From G963556115 sp963666605 (GTDB lineage: Bacteria > Planctomycetota > SZUA-567), in NCBI GenBank assembly GCA_965140405.1, contig OZ223208.1, positions 1,302,001 through 1,366,000 on the forward strand: a DNA stretch of 64,000 bases, in the 5' to 3' direction. The translations under genes were made by a program, and so were the position numbers. The notes under the pieces were generated by a model that saw only the letters and a program-made list of their open reading frames with translations, had not been told where the DNA came from and searched no databases. Shown here one piece after another: positions 19,162 through 28,609 of the stretch. Within the stretch, counting starts at the first letter, position 1. The number at the start of each line of letters is the position of its first letter.

Positions 19162-20172
19162 ATGGCATTACTAGACAAATTTTGGTCAAAAGGTCAAGAA
19201 TTTCTTGGGGTAAAATACCCTATAATTTGCGGTGCTATGACATGGATAAGTACGTATAGCTTGGTCAAGGCGGTATGTGACAATGGAGGTTTCGGGGTTC
19301 TTGCTGCGGGTAATATGCCACCAGAGCTATTTGAAGCAGAACTAGACAAGTGCATTGCTGACATTGACACACCATTCGGTGTAAATCTTATTACAATAGC
19401 TCCAAACTACAAAGCGCACCTAGACATCGTAGAAAAGAAAGATGTAAAGATCGTTGTTTTTGCAGGTACCATCCCATCAAAACCTGAGATTACCCGCATG
19501 AAAGAAAGCGGCAAGAAGGTAATGGCATTTGCTCCGGCCTCCTCTATTGCAAAGCGTATGATCAAATTTGGTGTAGATGCACTAATTATCGAAGGTTTCG
19601 AAGCTGGAGGACATATTGGTCACGTATCTACGATAGTCCTTCTTCAAGAGATTCTATTCAACTTCTCAGAAGTACCTATCTTTGTAGCAGGTGGTATTGC
19701 AAGCGGCAAGATGGTGTCACACCTACTTATGATGGGAGCAGCAGGAGTCCAATTAGGTACTCGTTTTGTAATGACAGATGAGTGCACTATTCATAATGAT
19801 ATGAAGAAAGCATTTAGCAAAGCTCAAGCAAGACATGCTGTTACTAGCATACAGGTATCTCCGTCGCTTCCTGTTGTTGGAGTGCGTGCCCTTAAGAATG
19901 AAGCAAGCGAGCAATTTGCAAAGCTCCAGATCGACCTACTCAAGAAGCTTGAAAATGGCGACATTGAAAAAGAAGAGGCTGTACTCCACGTTGAAAACTT
20001 CTGGATGGGTGGTTTAAAGAAAGCTGCCGTTGACGGTAATATTAATGAGGGAAGCCTGATGGCTGGTCAAAGTGTAGGCCTTATCAAGGATATAATTCCA
20101 ATGAAGCAAGTCTTTGATGATATTACAGCAGAAGCAGAAGCAGAACTTGAAAAAGTTCAAAAGCTTTTCTAA
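19162..20172 (+). CDS. FMN-dependent oxidoreductase, FabK / nitronate monooxygenase family
   Basis: This 336-aa TIM-barrel flavoenzyme opens with GVKYPIICGAMTWIS, followed by GGFGVLAAG and PFGVNLI. The EAGGHIGHVSTIVLLQEI segment contains the conserved His, and VAGGIASGK and GAAGVQLGTRFV form the phosphate-binding loops. The same fold serves FabK, an FMN-containing enoyl-ACP reductase, and nitronate monooxygenases. The EAGGHIG context and extended C-terminus fit FabK-like members, but motif reading cannot decide between the two. No other reductase of fatty-acid synthesis is in the window. It is monocistronic, with its own terminator-like hairpin before alr. Confidence 0.85.
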   Translation: MALLDKFWSKGQEFLGVKYPIICGAMTWISTYSLVKAVCDNGGFGVLAAGNMPPELFEAELDKCIADIDTPFGVNLITIAPNYKAHLDIVEKKDVKIVVFAGTIPSKPEITRMKESGKKVMAFAPASSIAKRMIKFGVDALIIEGFEAGGHIGHVSTIVLLQEILFNFSEVPIFVAGGIASGKMVSHLLMMGAAGVQLGTRFVMTDECTIHNDMKKAFSKAQARHAVTSIQVSPSLPVVGVRALKNEASEQFAKLQIDLLKKLENGDIEKEEAVLHVENFWMGGLKKAAVDGNINEGSLMAGQSVGLIKDIIPMKQVFDDITAEAEAELEKVQKLF

Positions 20173-20296
20173 CCCAATAATTATCACAAACAGTAGTAGC
20201 AAAGGGATTTCACCAAGCTTTTATACTCAAGACGTGATAAGTATAAGGTAATTTGTTTTATTCTATAAAACTCACCTTAAAAGCATTTGTATGACT

Positions 20297-20329
20297 ATAT
20301 AGGTACGGTTTATCCCCGTACCTATATTT
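20297..20329 (+). terminator. Terminator-like hairpin before alr
   Basis: A 12-bp perfect stem ATATAGGTACGG/CCGTACCTATAT (20297-20308 with 20316-20327) has a seven-base loop and is followed by a short T run. It most likely ends the flavoenzyme transcript 120 bases after its stop. Confidence 0.6.
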
Positions 20330-20360
20330 AAATTATAAAAGCTATTATCAAAGGTTATAT

Positions 20361-21512
20361 ATGAACAGAGACCATCTCAACCACCCTTCATTCAAGCGCT
20401 CATGGGTAGAGGTTGATTTGAGCGCGATAAAAGAGAACATATCACGTTTTGCAAAGCTTGTAGGCGGAGCAAAGCATATTATGCCTGCAGTAAAAGCTGA
20501 TGCCTATGGGCACGGTGCTATTGCCATATCACGAGTAGCACTCGATGCCGGTTGTGAAAGGCTTGCTGTCGCAACAGTACTTGAGGGAGAAGAGCTCAGG
20601 GTAGCAGGGATAAACTCATATATTCATATCCTCGGCTCATCACTACCAGAAGAGATACCAATAGCGTTAGAGGATGACATGACTCTCAGCATTCATGAAA
20701 TAGATGCAGCAAGAATTATCAATGATGAGGCAGGTAAACTTGGTAAAATTGCAAAAGTCCATCTAAAAGTAGACACAGGTATGGGAAGACTCGGAATACT
20801 CCCAGAAAACATTCTCTTTGCTGCTAGATCTATTGATGTACTGCCAAACCTAGAACTCGAAGGCTTGTTTATGCACCTTGCTGATGCTTCTGACGAACCA
20901 TATAGTTTGAGACAGCTCTCAAGATTCAAGGAGGCCATTGATTCCCTTGAAGACGTAGGGATTAATGTCCCTATTAAACACGCCACAAGCAGCACAGGCG
21001 CGATTCTATTCAAAGAGACCCACTATGATATGATACGCCCAGGAGCAGGCATTTACGGCTTCCATTCACCTACTTGGATTCGTGACCTATTTCCACTCTC
21101 TCCAGCAATGAGCTGGCACTGTGTTGTAATACAGGTAAAGGACTATCCACCTGGGCTCAGTCTTGGGTACAACAGGACCTTTACAACTCATCGACCGATG
21201 CGTATAGCGGTACTGCCTATTGGCTATGCTGATGGCTATTTGCGAGAATTTAGTAACCACGCCGATGTTCTAATAAATGGAAGGCGAGCTCCAGTTGTAG
21301 GTATGATAAGCATGGATTACACCATGGCCGATGTTACAGATATTGAGGGTGTCAAAACAGGTACAGAGGTCACCCTTATAGGCAGACAAGGTAACGAAGA
21401 GATCACTGTAGAAGAGCTTGCCGACCATGCAGAGACCATCCCTTATATAATTACCACCTGCCTAGGTCGCCGCCCAGGAAGATGCTACACAATAAACGAA
21501 GAAGAGGAATAG
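20361..21512 (+). CDS. alr: Alanine racemase
   Basis: Alr makes D-alanine for peptidoglycan using pyridoxal phosphate. The 383-aa protein has the PLP lysine in MPAVKADAYGHGA (about residue 46), the KVDTGMGRLG strand, and SLGYNRTF carrying the catalytic Tyr of the partner subunit. MISMDYTMADVT and PYIITTCLGRRPGR close the C-terminal beta domain. The length is normal for a stand-alone racemase. It is separated from the upstream gene by about 190 bases with a hairpin and is followed by a bidirectional terminator, so it looks monocistronic. Murein genes are not adjacent. Confidence 0.97.
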   Translation: MNRDHLNHPSFKRSWVEVDLSAIKENISRFAKLVGGAKHIMPAVKADAYGHGAIAISRVALDAGCERLAVATVLEGEELRVAGINSYIHILGSSLPEEIPIALEDDMTLSIHEIDAARIINDEAGKLGKIAKVHLKVDTGMGRLGILPENILFAARSIDVLPNLELEGLFMHLADASDEPYSLRQLSRFKEAIDSLEDVGINVPIKHATSSTGAILFKETHYDMIRPGAGIYGFHSPTWIRDLFPLSPAMSWHCVVIQVKDYPPGLSLGYNRTFTTHRPMRIAVLPIGYADGYLREFSNHADVLINGRRAPVVGMISMDYTMADVTDIEGVKTGTEVTLIGRQGNEEITVEELADHAETIPYIITTCLGRRPGRCYTINEEEE

Positions 21513-21563
21513 CTTTACACCATACGAATATTGCGATTTACACTAATTAAAACTTAAATAATA

Positions 21564-21597
21564 AAAGAACCATTACTCAAAGCAGTAATGGTTCTTT
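21564..21597. terminator. Bidirectional terminator (alr / methyltransferase)
   Basis: A 14-bp perfect stem AAAGAACCATTACT/AGTAATGGTTCTTT (21564-21577 with 21584-21597) has a six-base loop. It lies between convergent genes and is flanked by A/T-rich sequence on both sides. Confidence 0.85.
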
Positions 21598-21623
21598 AAA
21601 TTATACTATTCTAACTATAATAC

Positions 21624-22319
21624 TCACTTCACACCACTTATAATCAAAGCCTTGGATAAATTATTAAATACCTCTCCATCAAAACTGCCAAATAACATGA
21701 TATCACCAAAACCAGCCTCTTCAAGCATTGCAGTAAGCTCATTACTCAATATAGGGAATAACTCAACTTCACTCTCAACTTGCAGTCCACTCCTTTTTAC
21801 TTCAAGCTTACCTCTAAAAATAAACTTATCACCATGATCATAATACCTCTCAAAACGAACTAAGTCATTATCTATCAAAGGCAACTCACCTACCATATTG
21901 CCAAGAATGTAGTCATAGTTAACTATCTGCATCAAGATCTTACCGCCACTTATCAACTTACTATATGCCTTATTTAAAAATTCTTGCACATCACTATGAT
22001 TAATATGCACAAGTGTATTACCAAAACAGACAATTCCATCATACATACCTGGCAAAGAGTCGACATCAAGCATATTCAGAGTTAGAAAGTCAACCTCAGG
22101 AAACCTTGATTTAGCAACCTCTACAAACTCATATTCAACATCTATCCCAACAACACCAAAGTTTTCTGAAAGAGCATTACTCAACTTACCATTGGCACAT
22201 CCCACTTCGAGAATCTTACATCCACGCTCAAAATTCCTTACTATAAAATCTACCTGCTTCTTGCTAAGGGGAAAGATATTATCATAACACTCACGAATTA
22301 CTCTATAAAATTCACTCAT
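21624..22319 (-). CDS. Class I SAM-dependent methyltransferase
   Basis: The 231-aa product has the Rossmann SAM-binding motif ILEVGCANGKLSNAL (motif I), the acidic motif II GVVGIDVEYEFV, and the aromatic/acidic motif around MYDGIVCFGNTLVHI. It resembles small-molecule methyltransferases of the Methyltransf_11/25 type. The substrate is unknown. ATG 22319 was chosen over the GTG four codons upstream because GGAGAA lies six bases before it. It follows a second, different methyltransferase on the same strand with a 42-base gap, so the two may be co-expressed. Confidence 0.88.
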   Translation of the reverse strand: MSEFYRVIRECYDNIFPLSKKQVDFIVRNFERGCKILEVGCANGKLSNALSENFGVVGIDVEYEFVEVAKSRFPEVDFLTLNMLDVDSLPGMYDGIVCFGNTLVHINHSDVQEFLNKAYSKLISGGKILMQIVNYDYILGNMVGELPLIDNDLVRFERYYDHGDKFIFRGKLEVKRSGLQVESEVELFPILSNELTAMLEEAGFGDIMLFGSFDGEVFNNLSKALIISGVK

Positions 22320-22361
22320 GTTTTTCTCCACTTAACACTTAAAACAGAAAATTCTTACATA

Positions 22362-23165
22362 CTATATCTTTCTAGCAACACCTTTAAAGAATGTATAACA
22401 GAAAACACCATCATCTTCAGCAGTTCTATACAGATCAGCTATACCCTTGGCCATCTCACTTTCACTTATCAATCCAGCTTCAACAGCAGAGTCTTTTATC
22501 CCTTCTATCATTGCAGTAAATGTTCCCTTTGTAAACCCCTCAATCAATTCTGGTTTACTCCCATCGACATAGACCATTCTTGGAGAGACAGAAATATCAG
22601 TAAAGCCAGCCTTTACCAACATAGGATAAACTTCACGTCCAATATTTGCATTGCCTCCAGCAGCACTCTGCAACATTACTTGGCATTCGATAGCTTTATG
22701 GGCTTCACCGCTATCCGGATAGAAGTATGTAGAGCCATGATCACCTTCTATTAGAGTAAGCGTACCGCTCGGCTTTAAATAGCCCTTCAATATCTCCAAA
22801 GCTTTTACAGGATCAGGGAGATGCTCTAAAACAAAACAGACAAAGATATGGTCAAATGACTCTTTCTCAAAAGGCAGATCAAAGATATTCCCTTGTTGTA
22901 CGCAGACATTTGAATAACCATGCTCTTTGATCTTCTCTCTCGCCTGATTTACTGACTCTTCAGAGATATCAATAGAGGTGAATTCAGCCTTAGGACTATT
23001 AACAGCAAGCGTAACCGTCTGAGCTCCAACACCACACCCAGCCTCTAGCACCTCTTCACCTGCTTCATAATGAGTATCCCAATGTAGTAACTCAACCAAT
23101 GTCTTGGCCTGCTCTTCTAGCCTTTGATTTTCTCTCTGGTCATACCCATGTACATAGTCACTCAT
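22362..23165 (-). CDS. Class I SAM-dependent methyltransferase (UbiE/COQ5-like)
   Basis: This 267-aa protein has motif I VLEAGCGVGAQTVTLA, motif II EFTSIDISEESV, and the post motif FDHIFVCFVLEHLPDPVKAL with the following GTLTLIEGD, as in ubiquinone/menaquinone-type methyltransferases. The C-terminal third (from TYFYPDSGEAHKAIECQVM) is a cap region that could define the substrate. It is not an arsenite methyltransferase by motif, because the expected conserved Cys set is missing. A ribosome site AGGAGT precedes the ATG. It starts 54 bases after the NSS transporter stop; all three genes may form one leftward unit. Confidence 0.88.
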   Translation of the reverse strand: MSDYVHGYDQRENQRLEEQAKTLVELLHWDTHYEAGEEVLEAGCGVGAQTVTLAVNSPKAEFTSIDISEESVNQAREKIKEHGYSNVCVQQGNIFDLPFEKESFDHIFVCFVLEHLPDPVKALEILKGYLKPSGTLTLIEGDHGSTYFYPDSGEAHKAIECQVMLQSAAGGNANIGREVYPMLVKAGFTDISVSPRMVYVDGSKPELIEGFTKGTFTAMIEGIKDSAVEAGLISESEMAKGIADLYRTAEDDGVFCYTFFKGVARKI

Positions 23166-23219
23166 AAGACTCCTCCAAATATAGCTGACTCCCTGAATAA
23201 ACCGCTGTTACAAAATGAT

Positions 23220-24596
23220 TTAGTTCCACCACCCAAATACAGTAGAGAGGAATATAAATGCAATAATTACTGGCACAATAAATTTCAGTAAGACATGGAA
23301 TGCTTGCGCATAAGACGCTTTAAACCTTCCCGAACTTGTCAATTCATCGAATAAGAAGTCCTTCTTCAGCACCCAACCTACAAATATTGCAATGAAGAAC
23401 CCAGTTATAGGTAGAAGCAGATCAGTCGAAGTTACTACCCAATCAAATATATCTTTGTATACAAGTTTTCCTCCGATATAAAATGGCAACTTATACTCAC
23501 TCCATATACCGTTACCTTGCAGTATTACTGCACCAATAACAGTAGTTACAGCAAGAATACCTATTGTAGCTTTCTTTCTGCTCCAATTGAATTCATCTAT
23601 CAAATATGCAATACCAGGCTCAGCAATAGAGATAGCCGATGTCATTGCAGCAAGTGTAAGTAAACTAAAGAAAAGAAAAGCAAAGAAACTACCCATCGGC
23701 ATAAGATTGAATACATTTGGCAATGTTATAAATACTAGGCTTGGACCCTGTGATGGTTCAATACCAAATGCAAATACTGCAGGAAAAATCGCAAGACCTG
23801 CAAGTAACGCTATCAATGTATCAGCAACAGAGATTTGTAAAACGAGCATACCTAGACTGCTATCTCTTTTAATATATGATCCATAAGTTATCATAATAGC
23901 CATACCGATTGACAAAGTAAAGAATGAATGCTGCAGAGCAGCAAGAACCGCCTCAAGTGATAGCTTTGAAAAATCAGGTTTTAATAGAAAATCAATACCT
24001 GGTGTAGCTCCAGCTAGTGTCACACTTCTGATAGCTAGGATAACAACAACAATAAATAGTAAAGGCATCAAATACCTTGAAAATCTCTCAATACCATTCT
24101 TTACACCCTTTAAAAGGATATATCCTGTTGCAATAACAAAGAGTACCTGCCAAAAAATCGGTTCCCAAGGATTGGATATAAACCCAGTAAACACCCCTGT
24201 CACCTCTTCAGTAGCCAGTCCACTTAGTTGCCCAGTAATTGAAAGATATGCATAATATACAGACCAACCAGCAATCACCGGATAAAATGTCATAATTATA
24301 ATTGAAATAAGTACAGACAACCATCCCACAGCATACCAAGGTGACTTTGGAGCTAGCTCTTTAAACGCACCAACACAGTCCTTTTGCACACTTCTACCAA
24401 CTACAAACTCACTAAGAAGCATTGGCATACCAATCACAAGGATACATATCAAATATGTTACGATAAATGCAGAGCCACCGTATTTTCCTGCAATATATGG
24501 AAACTTCCAAATATTACCCAAGCCAATTGCCGAGCCAACTGCAGCAAGTACGACACCAAGTGATCCTGAGAAATTCTCTCTACTCTTTATTGCCAT
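23220..24596 (-). CDS. Sodium-dependent transporter, neurotransmitter:sodium symporter (NSS/SNF) family
   Basis: This 458-aa, very hydrophobic protein has about 11-12 membrane spans. The start is the NSS hallmark: VLAAVGSAIGLGNIWKFPY, the unwound TM1 that binds sodium and substrate (as in LeuT). GGSAFIVTYL, the TM2 segment GMPMLLSEFVVG and the TM6-like SFFTLSIGMAIMITYGSY also match. Bacterial members take up amino acids or related compounds with sodium; the substrate is unknown. A strong GGTGGAG ribosome site precedes the ATG. It sits upstream of two methyltransferase genes on the same strand. Confidence 0.95.
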   Translation of the reverse strand: MAIKSRENFSGSLGVVLAAVGSAIGLGNIWKFPYIAGKYGGSAFIVTYLICILVIGMPMLLSEFVVGRSVQKDCVGAFKELAPKSPWYAVGWLSVLISIIIMTFYPVIAGWSVYYAYLSITGQLSGLATEEVTGVFTGFISNPWEPIFWQVLFVIATGYILLKGVKNGIERFSRYLMPLLFIVVVILAIRSVTLAGATPGIDFLLKPDFSKLSLEAVLAALQHSFFTLSIGMAIMITYGSYIKRDSSLGMLVLQISVADTLIALLAGLAIFPAVFAFGIEPSQGPSLVFITLPNVFNLMPMGSFFAFLFFSLLTLAAMTSAISIAEPGIAYLIDEFNWSRKKATIGILAVTTVIGAVILQGNGIWSEYKLPFYIGGKLVYKDIFDWVVTSTDLLLPITGFFIAIFVGWVLKKDFLFDELTSSGRFKASYAQAFHVLLKFIVPVIIAFIFLSTVFGWWN

Positions 24597-24868
24597 TCTC
24601 CACCTTTCAAAATAATTTTTACGGATTTATAATTAAAAATACCGTTTAATCCTACTTTTATTACAAATCAAGTCAAGCAATATTAACAATCAAAGGTTTA
24701 TCTTCTCATAATTTATGAAGTTATTTTAATTTTTTATCACCATGACCCACCAACGAATTTCTATATTGAGACAAGTGGAAACATCTGCTGTAAAATTATT
24801 ATTAAGTAAATATCAAATACTCCCGCTGTTTCCAAGCATACTTGAATTTTATATTACTATGTTTACTG

Positions 24869-25474
24869 CTATACTGCAAATTGATCAAGCTCAGAATCCT
24901 CATTCCAGATATACTCTGCTCTAGTTGCAATAGCCCTTGCTAGGTCAACTCCATGGATTTTAGATATCACAGCTAGTGCCATATCAATACCAGCAGAAAT
25001 ACCTGAGGATGTAAAATATTTTCCATCCTCTACCCATCGTGCATTTCTTTGCCACAGAATACCTTCACCACCAGCCGACTCTACCCAGTCAAACGCTCTC
25101 TTATTTGTTGTAGCCTTCAACCCATTTAACAGACCTGCTTTTGCTAGCAGTATACTACCAGTACATACAGAGGTAACATACTCAACATAGGTTGCTTGAC
25201 GAGCGATCCATTCGATAAGTTCACTATTATTTACTTGGCTGCGAGTGCCTATTCCTCCCGGAACAAGTAAGATATCACATTGCTTCTCATCTTTTGGAAA
25301 TTCATCCACAACTACTTTTGGGCCTTGGGCACTAGCGACTTCAGCAGTATTAAATGATATAATTGAAATATCAAAATCTTCCTTAGCAATACCATACATC
25401 TCTAAAGGTCCGAATACATCAAGTAGCTCAAACTCCGGAAATAGTATCACCCCAATTTTCTTCTTTTTTGACAT
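24869..25474 (-). CDS. DJ-1/PfpI family protein (isonitrile hydratase / AraC-N-terminal-like)
   Basis: The 201-aa product has the class I glutamine amidotransferase-like fold. IGVILFPEFELLDVFGPLEM is the opening strand with the conserved Glu, CDILLVPGGIGTRSQ is the central strand, and TSVCTGSILLAKAGLLNG carries the nucleophile-elbow Cys (about residue 103). FTSSGISAGIDMALAVI follows. This pattern is the isonitrile hydratase/DJ-1 subgroup; there is no DNA-binding domain, so it is not an AraC regulator. The actual reaction is uncertain. It is monocistronic with a GGGAG ribosome site. No clear terminator is seen in the 272 bases between it and the transporter. Confidence 0.9.
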   Translation of the reverse strand: MSKKKKIGVILFPEFELLDVFGPLEMYGIAKEDFDISIISFNTAEVASAQGPKVVVDEFPKDEKQCDILLVPGGIGTRSQVNNSELIEWIARQATYVEYVTSVCTGSILLAKAGLLNGLKATTNKRAFDWVESAGGEGILWQRNARWVEDGKYFTSSGISAGIDMALAVISKIHGVDLARAIATRAEYIWNEDSELDQFAV

Positions 25475-25646
25475 ATTAACTCCCTTAAATCAAACCATAT
25501 CATATTATTCTTTGCCACTCATTACACTATTATTATACAATATACTTTATTTATTACTATTTTTTAAATTATAAGCTTTTTTCTTGGCGAAAAATTATTC
25601 CTAGATTTATAATATATTTATGTCATTTCTCAAATACAAGGATATC

Positions 25647-27902
25647 ATGCCTATGTATTCAATTGCTAAACTCGTAACTTACTTATTTTTGTTATTGATT
25701 ATTAATCTCAATATGCCAATAGCAAGTTCTGCTGAAAAAATGAACCTATTGCTAATAAGTTCATACCATCCAAATTTTCCAACATTTTATCAGCAAATTG
25801 ATGGCTTAAAATCGGTTCTACCGGTAAATAAGTACAACCTTGATGTTGAATTTATGGATAGCAAGCGCTTTCCTGGTGCACAAACAGAGAAATCTTTTTT
25901 AAAATACCTAACAAATAAAGTCAAAAATCTACCTCCTTATAATTTGATCTTTACCTCTGACGATAATGCCTTCAATTTTATTGTAAAGTATCAAGATGAA
26001 TTATTTCCTAATACTCCAATTGTATTTTTTGGAGTAAACAATCTTCAAAATGCCGAGCTACAAAACAAAAATAAGCACATTACAGGAGTTGTAGAAGCTA
26101 CATCTATAAAAGAAACAATTAGACTTGCACAAAATATTATACCAAACCTAAGTACTGTAATTGCTATTTCCGACGGGACAGCAAGTGGAGTATCAGATCT
26201 TAAGTCATTTTTATCTCTTCATAAAGATTTCTCAACTCTCAAGTTATCATATTTATCACTTACTGATTTATCATGGGATGAAATCACCAAAAAAATTCAA
26301 AGTCTTAATTCTCAAACTTGTATTTTGCTACTCTCTGCATATCGAGACAAAAATAACACTCCCATGTTATTTACAGAAAGTCTAGACTTAATTATAACAA
26401 ATTCTTCTGTTCCAGTATTTCATCTTTGGGAGCATGGGTTAAACGAAGGAATAATCGGTGGAAAGCTTATAAGCCATTTTAAACAAGGAATGAGTGCAGG
26501 AATAATTGCAAAAGAGGTACTCTCAGGTAATCCTATTGAAAATATACCTGTTAAGACGCAAAGTCCAAATATTACAATACTTGATTATAAAGTACTTAAT
26601 AAGTTTGGTATATCAATTAACAACATCCCTAGTGATGCTATCTTTATTAATAAACCATACTCTATTTTTCAAAAATACAAGAATATTTTGTATGTCTCTG
26701 GATTGATTTTTACATTTATGACTATCTGTATATTTATCTTAATAATTAATATCCAGCGTAGAAAGAATGTCGAAAATCAGCTTCGTAAAAGTGAAGAAAC
26801 CTTCAAAACTCTCTATAATAAATCTTCACATTATATTGGATTATTATCACCAGACGGTAAAATTATTAGCACTAACATACCTTCACTCGAAGTAATTGGC
26901 CTCAGCATTTCTGATGTATGTGGCCTATATTTTTGGGATTCTCCTTGGTGGCGTGGCACAGGAGACGAAAAGAAATTACAAAATGAACTTAAAAAAGTTG
27001 CTAATGGTGAGACCGTTAGATTTTTTTCTAAACATAATATTTTTGATAACCAAGAGATCATTGTTGATTTTACAGCCAATCCTGTATTTAATGAAGATAA
27101 TGTTGTAACTGAAATTATTGTTGAAGCCCTTGATATTACAGAAACACGTAAAATTGAAGACAGATTACGTCACATTGAAAAAATGGAATCAGTAGGAATT
27201 CTTGCTGGTGGTATTGCTCATGATTTCAATAATATGCTTGGAGGCATTATTGGGTGTGCTGAATTGATGCAAAAGCATCTAAAATCTAATCCTGATGCTA
27301 ATAATTTAAATAACATGATTATCGAATCATCCGAAAAAGCTGCAGAATTAATCCAGAATTTACTGGTTTTTTCAAGAAAACAGCAAATAGTATCTGCAGT
27401 TATTAATGTTCATAAAGTCATCTCTGATTCAATAATGCTCTTAACACACACTATTGACAAGAGAACAACTATCAATTCAAACCTATTTGCAAAATCACCT
27501 TATATCATAGGTGACCAATCTCAAATCCAAAATGTTATTTTAAATTTAGGAATTAATGCCTCACATGCGATGCCTGATGGTGGTATTCTGACTATTACCA
27601 CTTCATCAATCTTTTTAGATCAATCATTCTGCAGCTCAAGTCCATTCACTTTATCACCAGGCTACTATTTACAAATCGATGTCAGTGATAATGGTTGCGG
27701 TATTGATACAGACAATATAAAACATATTTTCGATCCATTTTTTACGACCAAAGAGCAAGGCAAAGGAACGGGTCTTGGGCTATCAGCTGTATATGGTGCA
27801 ATATCTCAACATTTGGGCGCAATTTCAGTTTATAGCAAGCTGGGAAATGGTACTGTATTCCACATATATCTTCCTTTGTCTAGTGATGCTGAAATAAATT
27901 AA
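25647..27902 (+). CDS. Membrane sensor histidine kinase with periplasmic ABC-substrate-binding-like sensor
   Basis: The 751-aa protein has a signal/anchor segment at the N-terminus, then a periplasmic domain (about residues 35-330) resembling ABC substrate-binding proteins (LLISSYHPNFPTFYQQIDGL, LIFTSDDNAFNFIVKYQ). A transmembrane helix follows near 350-375 (VSGLIFTFMTICIFILIINI), then a PAS domain (about 390-510) ending at the usual DITETRK. The HisKA part contains the phosphorylated His in GGIAHDFNNMLGG, and the HATPase part ends with DNGCGI and KGTGLGLSAVYG. Starts at 25620, 25647 and 25653 are possible; 25647 has AAGGAT upstream. The protein ends directly before decayed receiver-domain sequence, so it was probably a hybrid kinase once. 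No response regulator gene is nearby, so its output is unclear. Confidence 0.9.
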   Translation: MPMYSIAKLVTYLFLLLIINLNMPIASSAEKMNLLLISSYHPNFPTFYQQIDGLKSVLPVNKYNLDVEFMDSKRFPGAQTEKSFLKYLTNKVKNLPPYNLIFTSDDNAFNFIVKYQDELFPNTPIVFFGVNNLQNAELQNKNKHITGVVEATSIKETIRLAQNIIPNLSTVIAISDGTASGVSDLKSFLSLHKDFSTLKLSYLSLTDLSWDEITKKIQSLNSQTCILLLSAYRDKNNTPMLFTESLDLIITNSSVPVFHLWEHGLNEGIIGGKLISHFKQGMSAGIIAKEVLSGNPIENIPVKTQSPNITILDYKVLNKFGISINNIPSDAIFINKPYSIFQKYKNILYVSGLIFTFMTICIFILIINIQRRKNVENQLRKSEETFKTLYNKSSHYIGLLSPDGKIISTNIPSLEVIGLSISDVCGLYFWDSPWWRGTGDEKKLQNELKKVANGETVRFFSKHNIFDNQEIIVDFTANPVFNEDNVVTEIIVEALDITETRKIEDRLRHIEKMESVGILAGGIAHDFNNMLGGIIGCAELMQKHLKSNPDANNLNNMIIESSEKAAELIQNLLVFSRKQQIVSAVINVHKVISDSIMLLTHTIDKRTTINSNLFAKSPYIIGDQSQIQNVILNLGINASHAMPDGGILTITTSSIFLDQSFCSSSPFTLSPGYYLQIDVSDNGCGIDTDNIKHIFDPFFTTKEQGKGTGLGLSAVYGAISQHLGAISVYSKLGNGTVFHIYLPLSSDAEIN

Positions 27903-27931
27903 CTACTTCGAAACAAAGCATACCTATTTAA

Positions 27932-28270
27932 GCTGGAAACCTTCTAATAGCTGACGATGATTAAGTTATGCGTTTCACTGCTAAATACATTATAGAAACT
28001 TTAGTTGCTCAATAGTATTAGCTAATAATTGACAAGAGTCATTAAATTTATTCACAAATGCTCCAACTAATTTAATCTTGTAATTCTTGACAACACAATT
28101 CCTGCAAAGAGTGGAAATGAATGTTTCAATGAGATTATTAAAATAAATTCTGAGGCTCAAATTGTTATTTCTTCAAGATTTGTAGCTGACACCTTTATAG
28201 ATATAATATTAAATATTGGTTTATTATTCAGATTTATTAGCAAGCCACACAAAGCAAAAGAGCATTGTAT
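27932..28270 (+). pseudogene. Decayed response-regulator receiver domain (former C-terminus of the hybrid kinase)
   Basis: Reading all three forward frames recovers a receiver domain in order. Frame 2 gives GNLLIADDD, a TAA at 27962-27964, then VMRFTAKYIIETL. Frame 1 (from 28009) gives SIVLANN, a TGA at 28030-28032, then QESLNLFTNAPTN. Frame 3 (from 28071, the frame of the kinase) gives FNLVILDNTIPAKSGNE and, further on, AQIVISSRFVADTF and FISKPHKAKE. These contain the acidic pocket (DDD), the phosphoryl-acceptor Asp (LVILD), the switch Ser (VISS) and the conserved Lys (SKP) at normal spacing. Two frameshifts plus two internal stops show the domain is no longer made. The frame-3 part stays open until a TAG at 28344-28346. 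Confidence 0.85.
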
Positions 28271-28291
28271 TCTAATGCGTGACGCATTAGA
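28271..28291. repeat. Perfect 21-base palindrome
   Basis: TCTAATGCGT and ACGCATTAGA flank a single G. It lies just after the decayed receiver domain. It could be the remnant terminator of the kinase gene or a binding site for a dimeric regulator; no T run follows. Confidence 0.45.
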
Positions 28292-28609
28292 CATTAACAT
28301 ATATATTATGTTTTATTTATTACACACACAAAGCTGTTATTATTAGATATAAAATTTACTGCGAGTACTCATTGTAATTTTATGATTAAGTTTCTTACTC
28401 ACAAGTACATCAAAATATTTTCATTTATGTTTTTTATCTATTCAAGATCTCTAGTAAGATATTTATGATACATATAAAGATATTATAGAGCACAGAGCAT
28501 ACTATTTATTAAAACAACTTTAATTAAGTAAAACAGAAAGACCCGGTCGGAGAGCGAGTCTTTCTGTTAAATTATTCATACTTCTTAAGTTTGTTTCAAG
28601 TACTTCGAA
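28292..28609. other. AT-rich spacer before the porin stop
   Basis: No coding region is recognised apart from the open tail of the decayed receiver frame (to 28346). The only structured element is the porin terminator hairpin at 28532-28568. Confidence 0.6.
28532..28568 (-). terminator. Terminator hairpin of the porin gene
   Basis: An 11-bp perfect stem AACAGAAAGAC/GTCTTTCTGTT (28532-28542 with 28558-28568) encloses a GC-rich 15-base loop. Read leftward it follows the porin stop by about 40 bases and leads into TTACTTAATTAA. Confidence 0.7.

Noticed and set aside
22362..23165. Possible arsenite methyltransferase (ArsM) to match the arsenic island
   Set aside because: It has SAM motifs but not the conserved Cys set of ArsM, and it lies about 35 kb away from the cluster.
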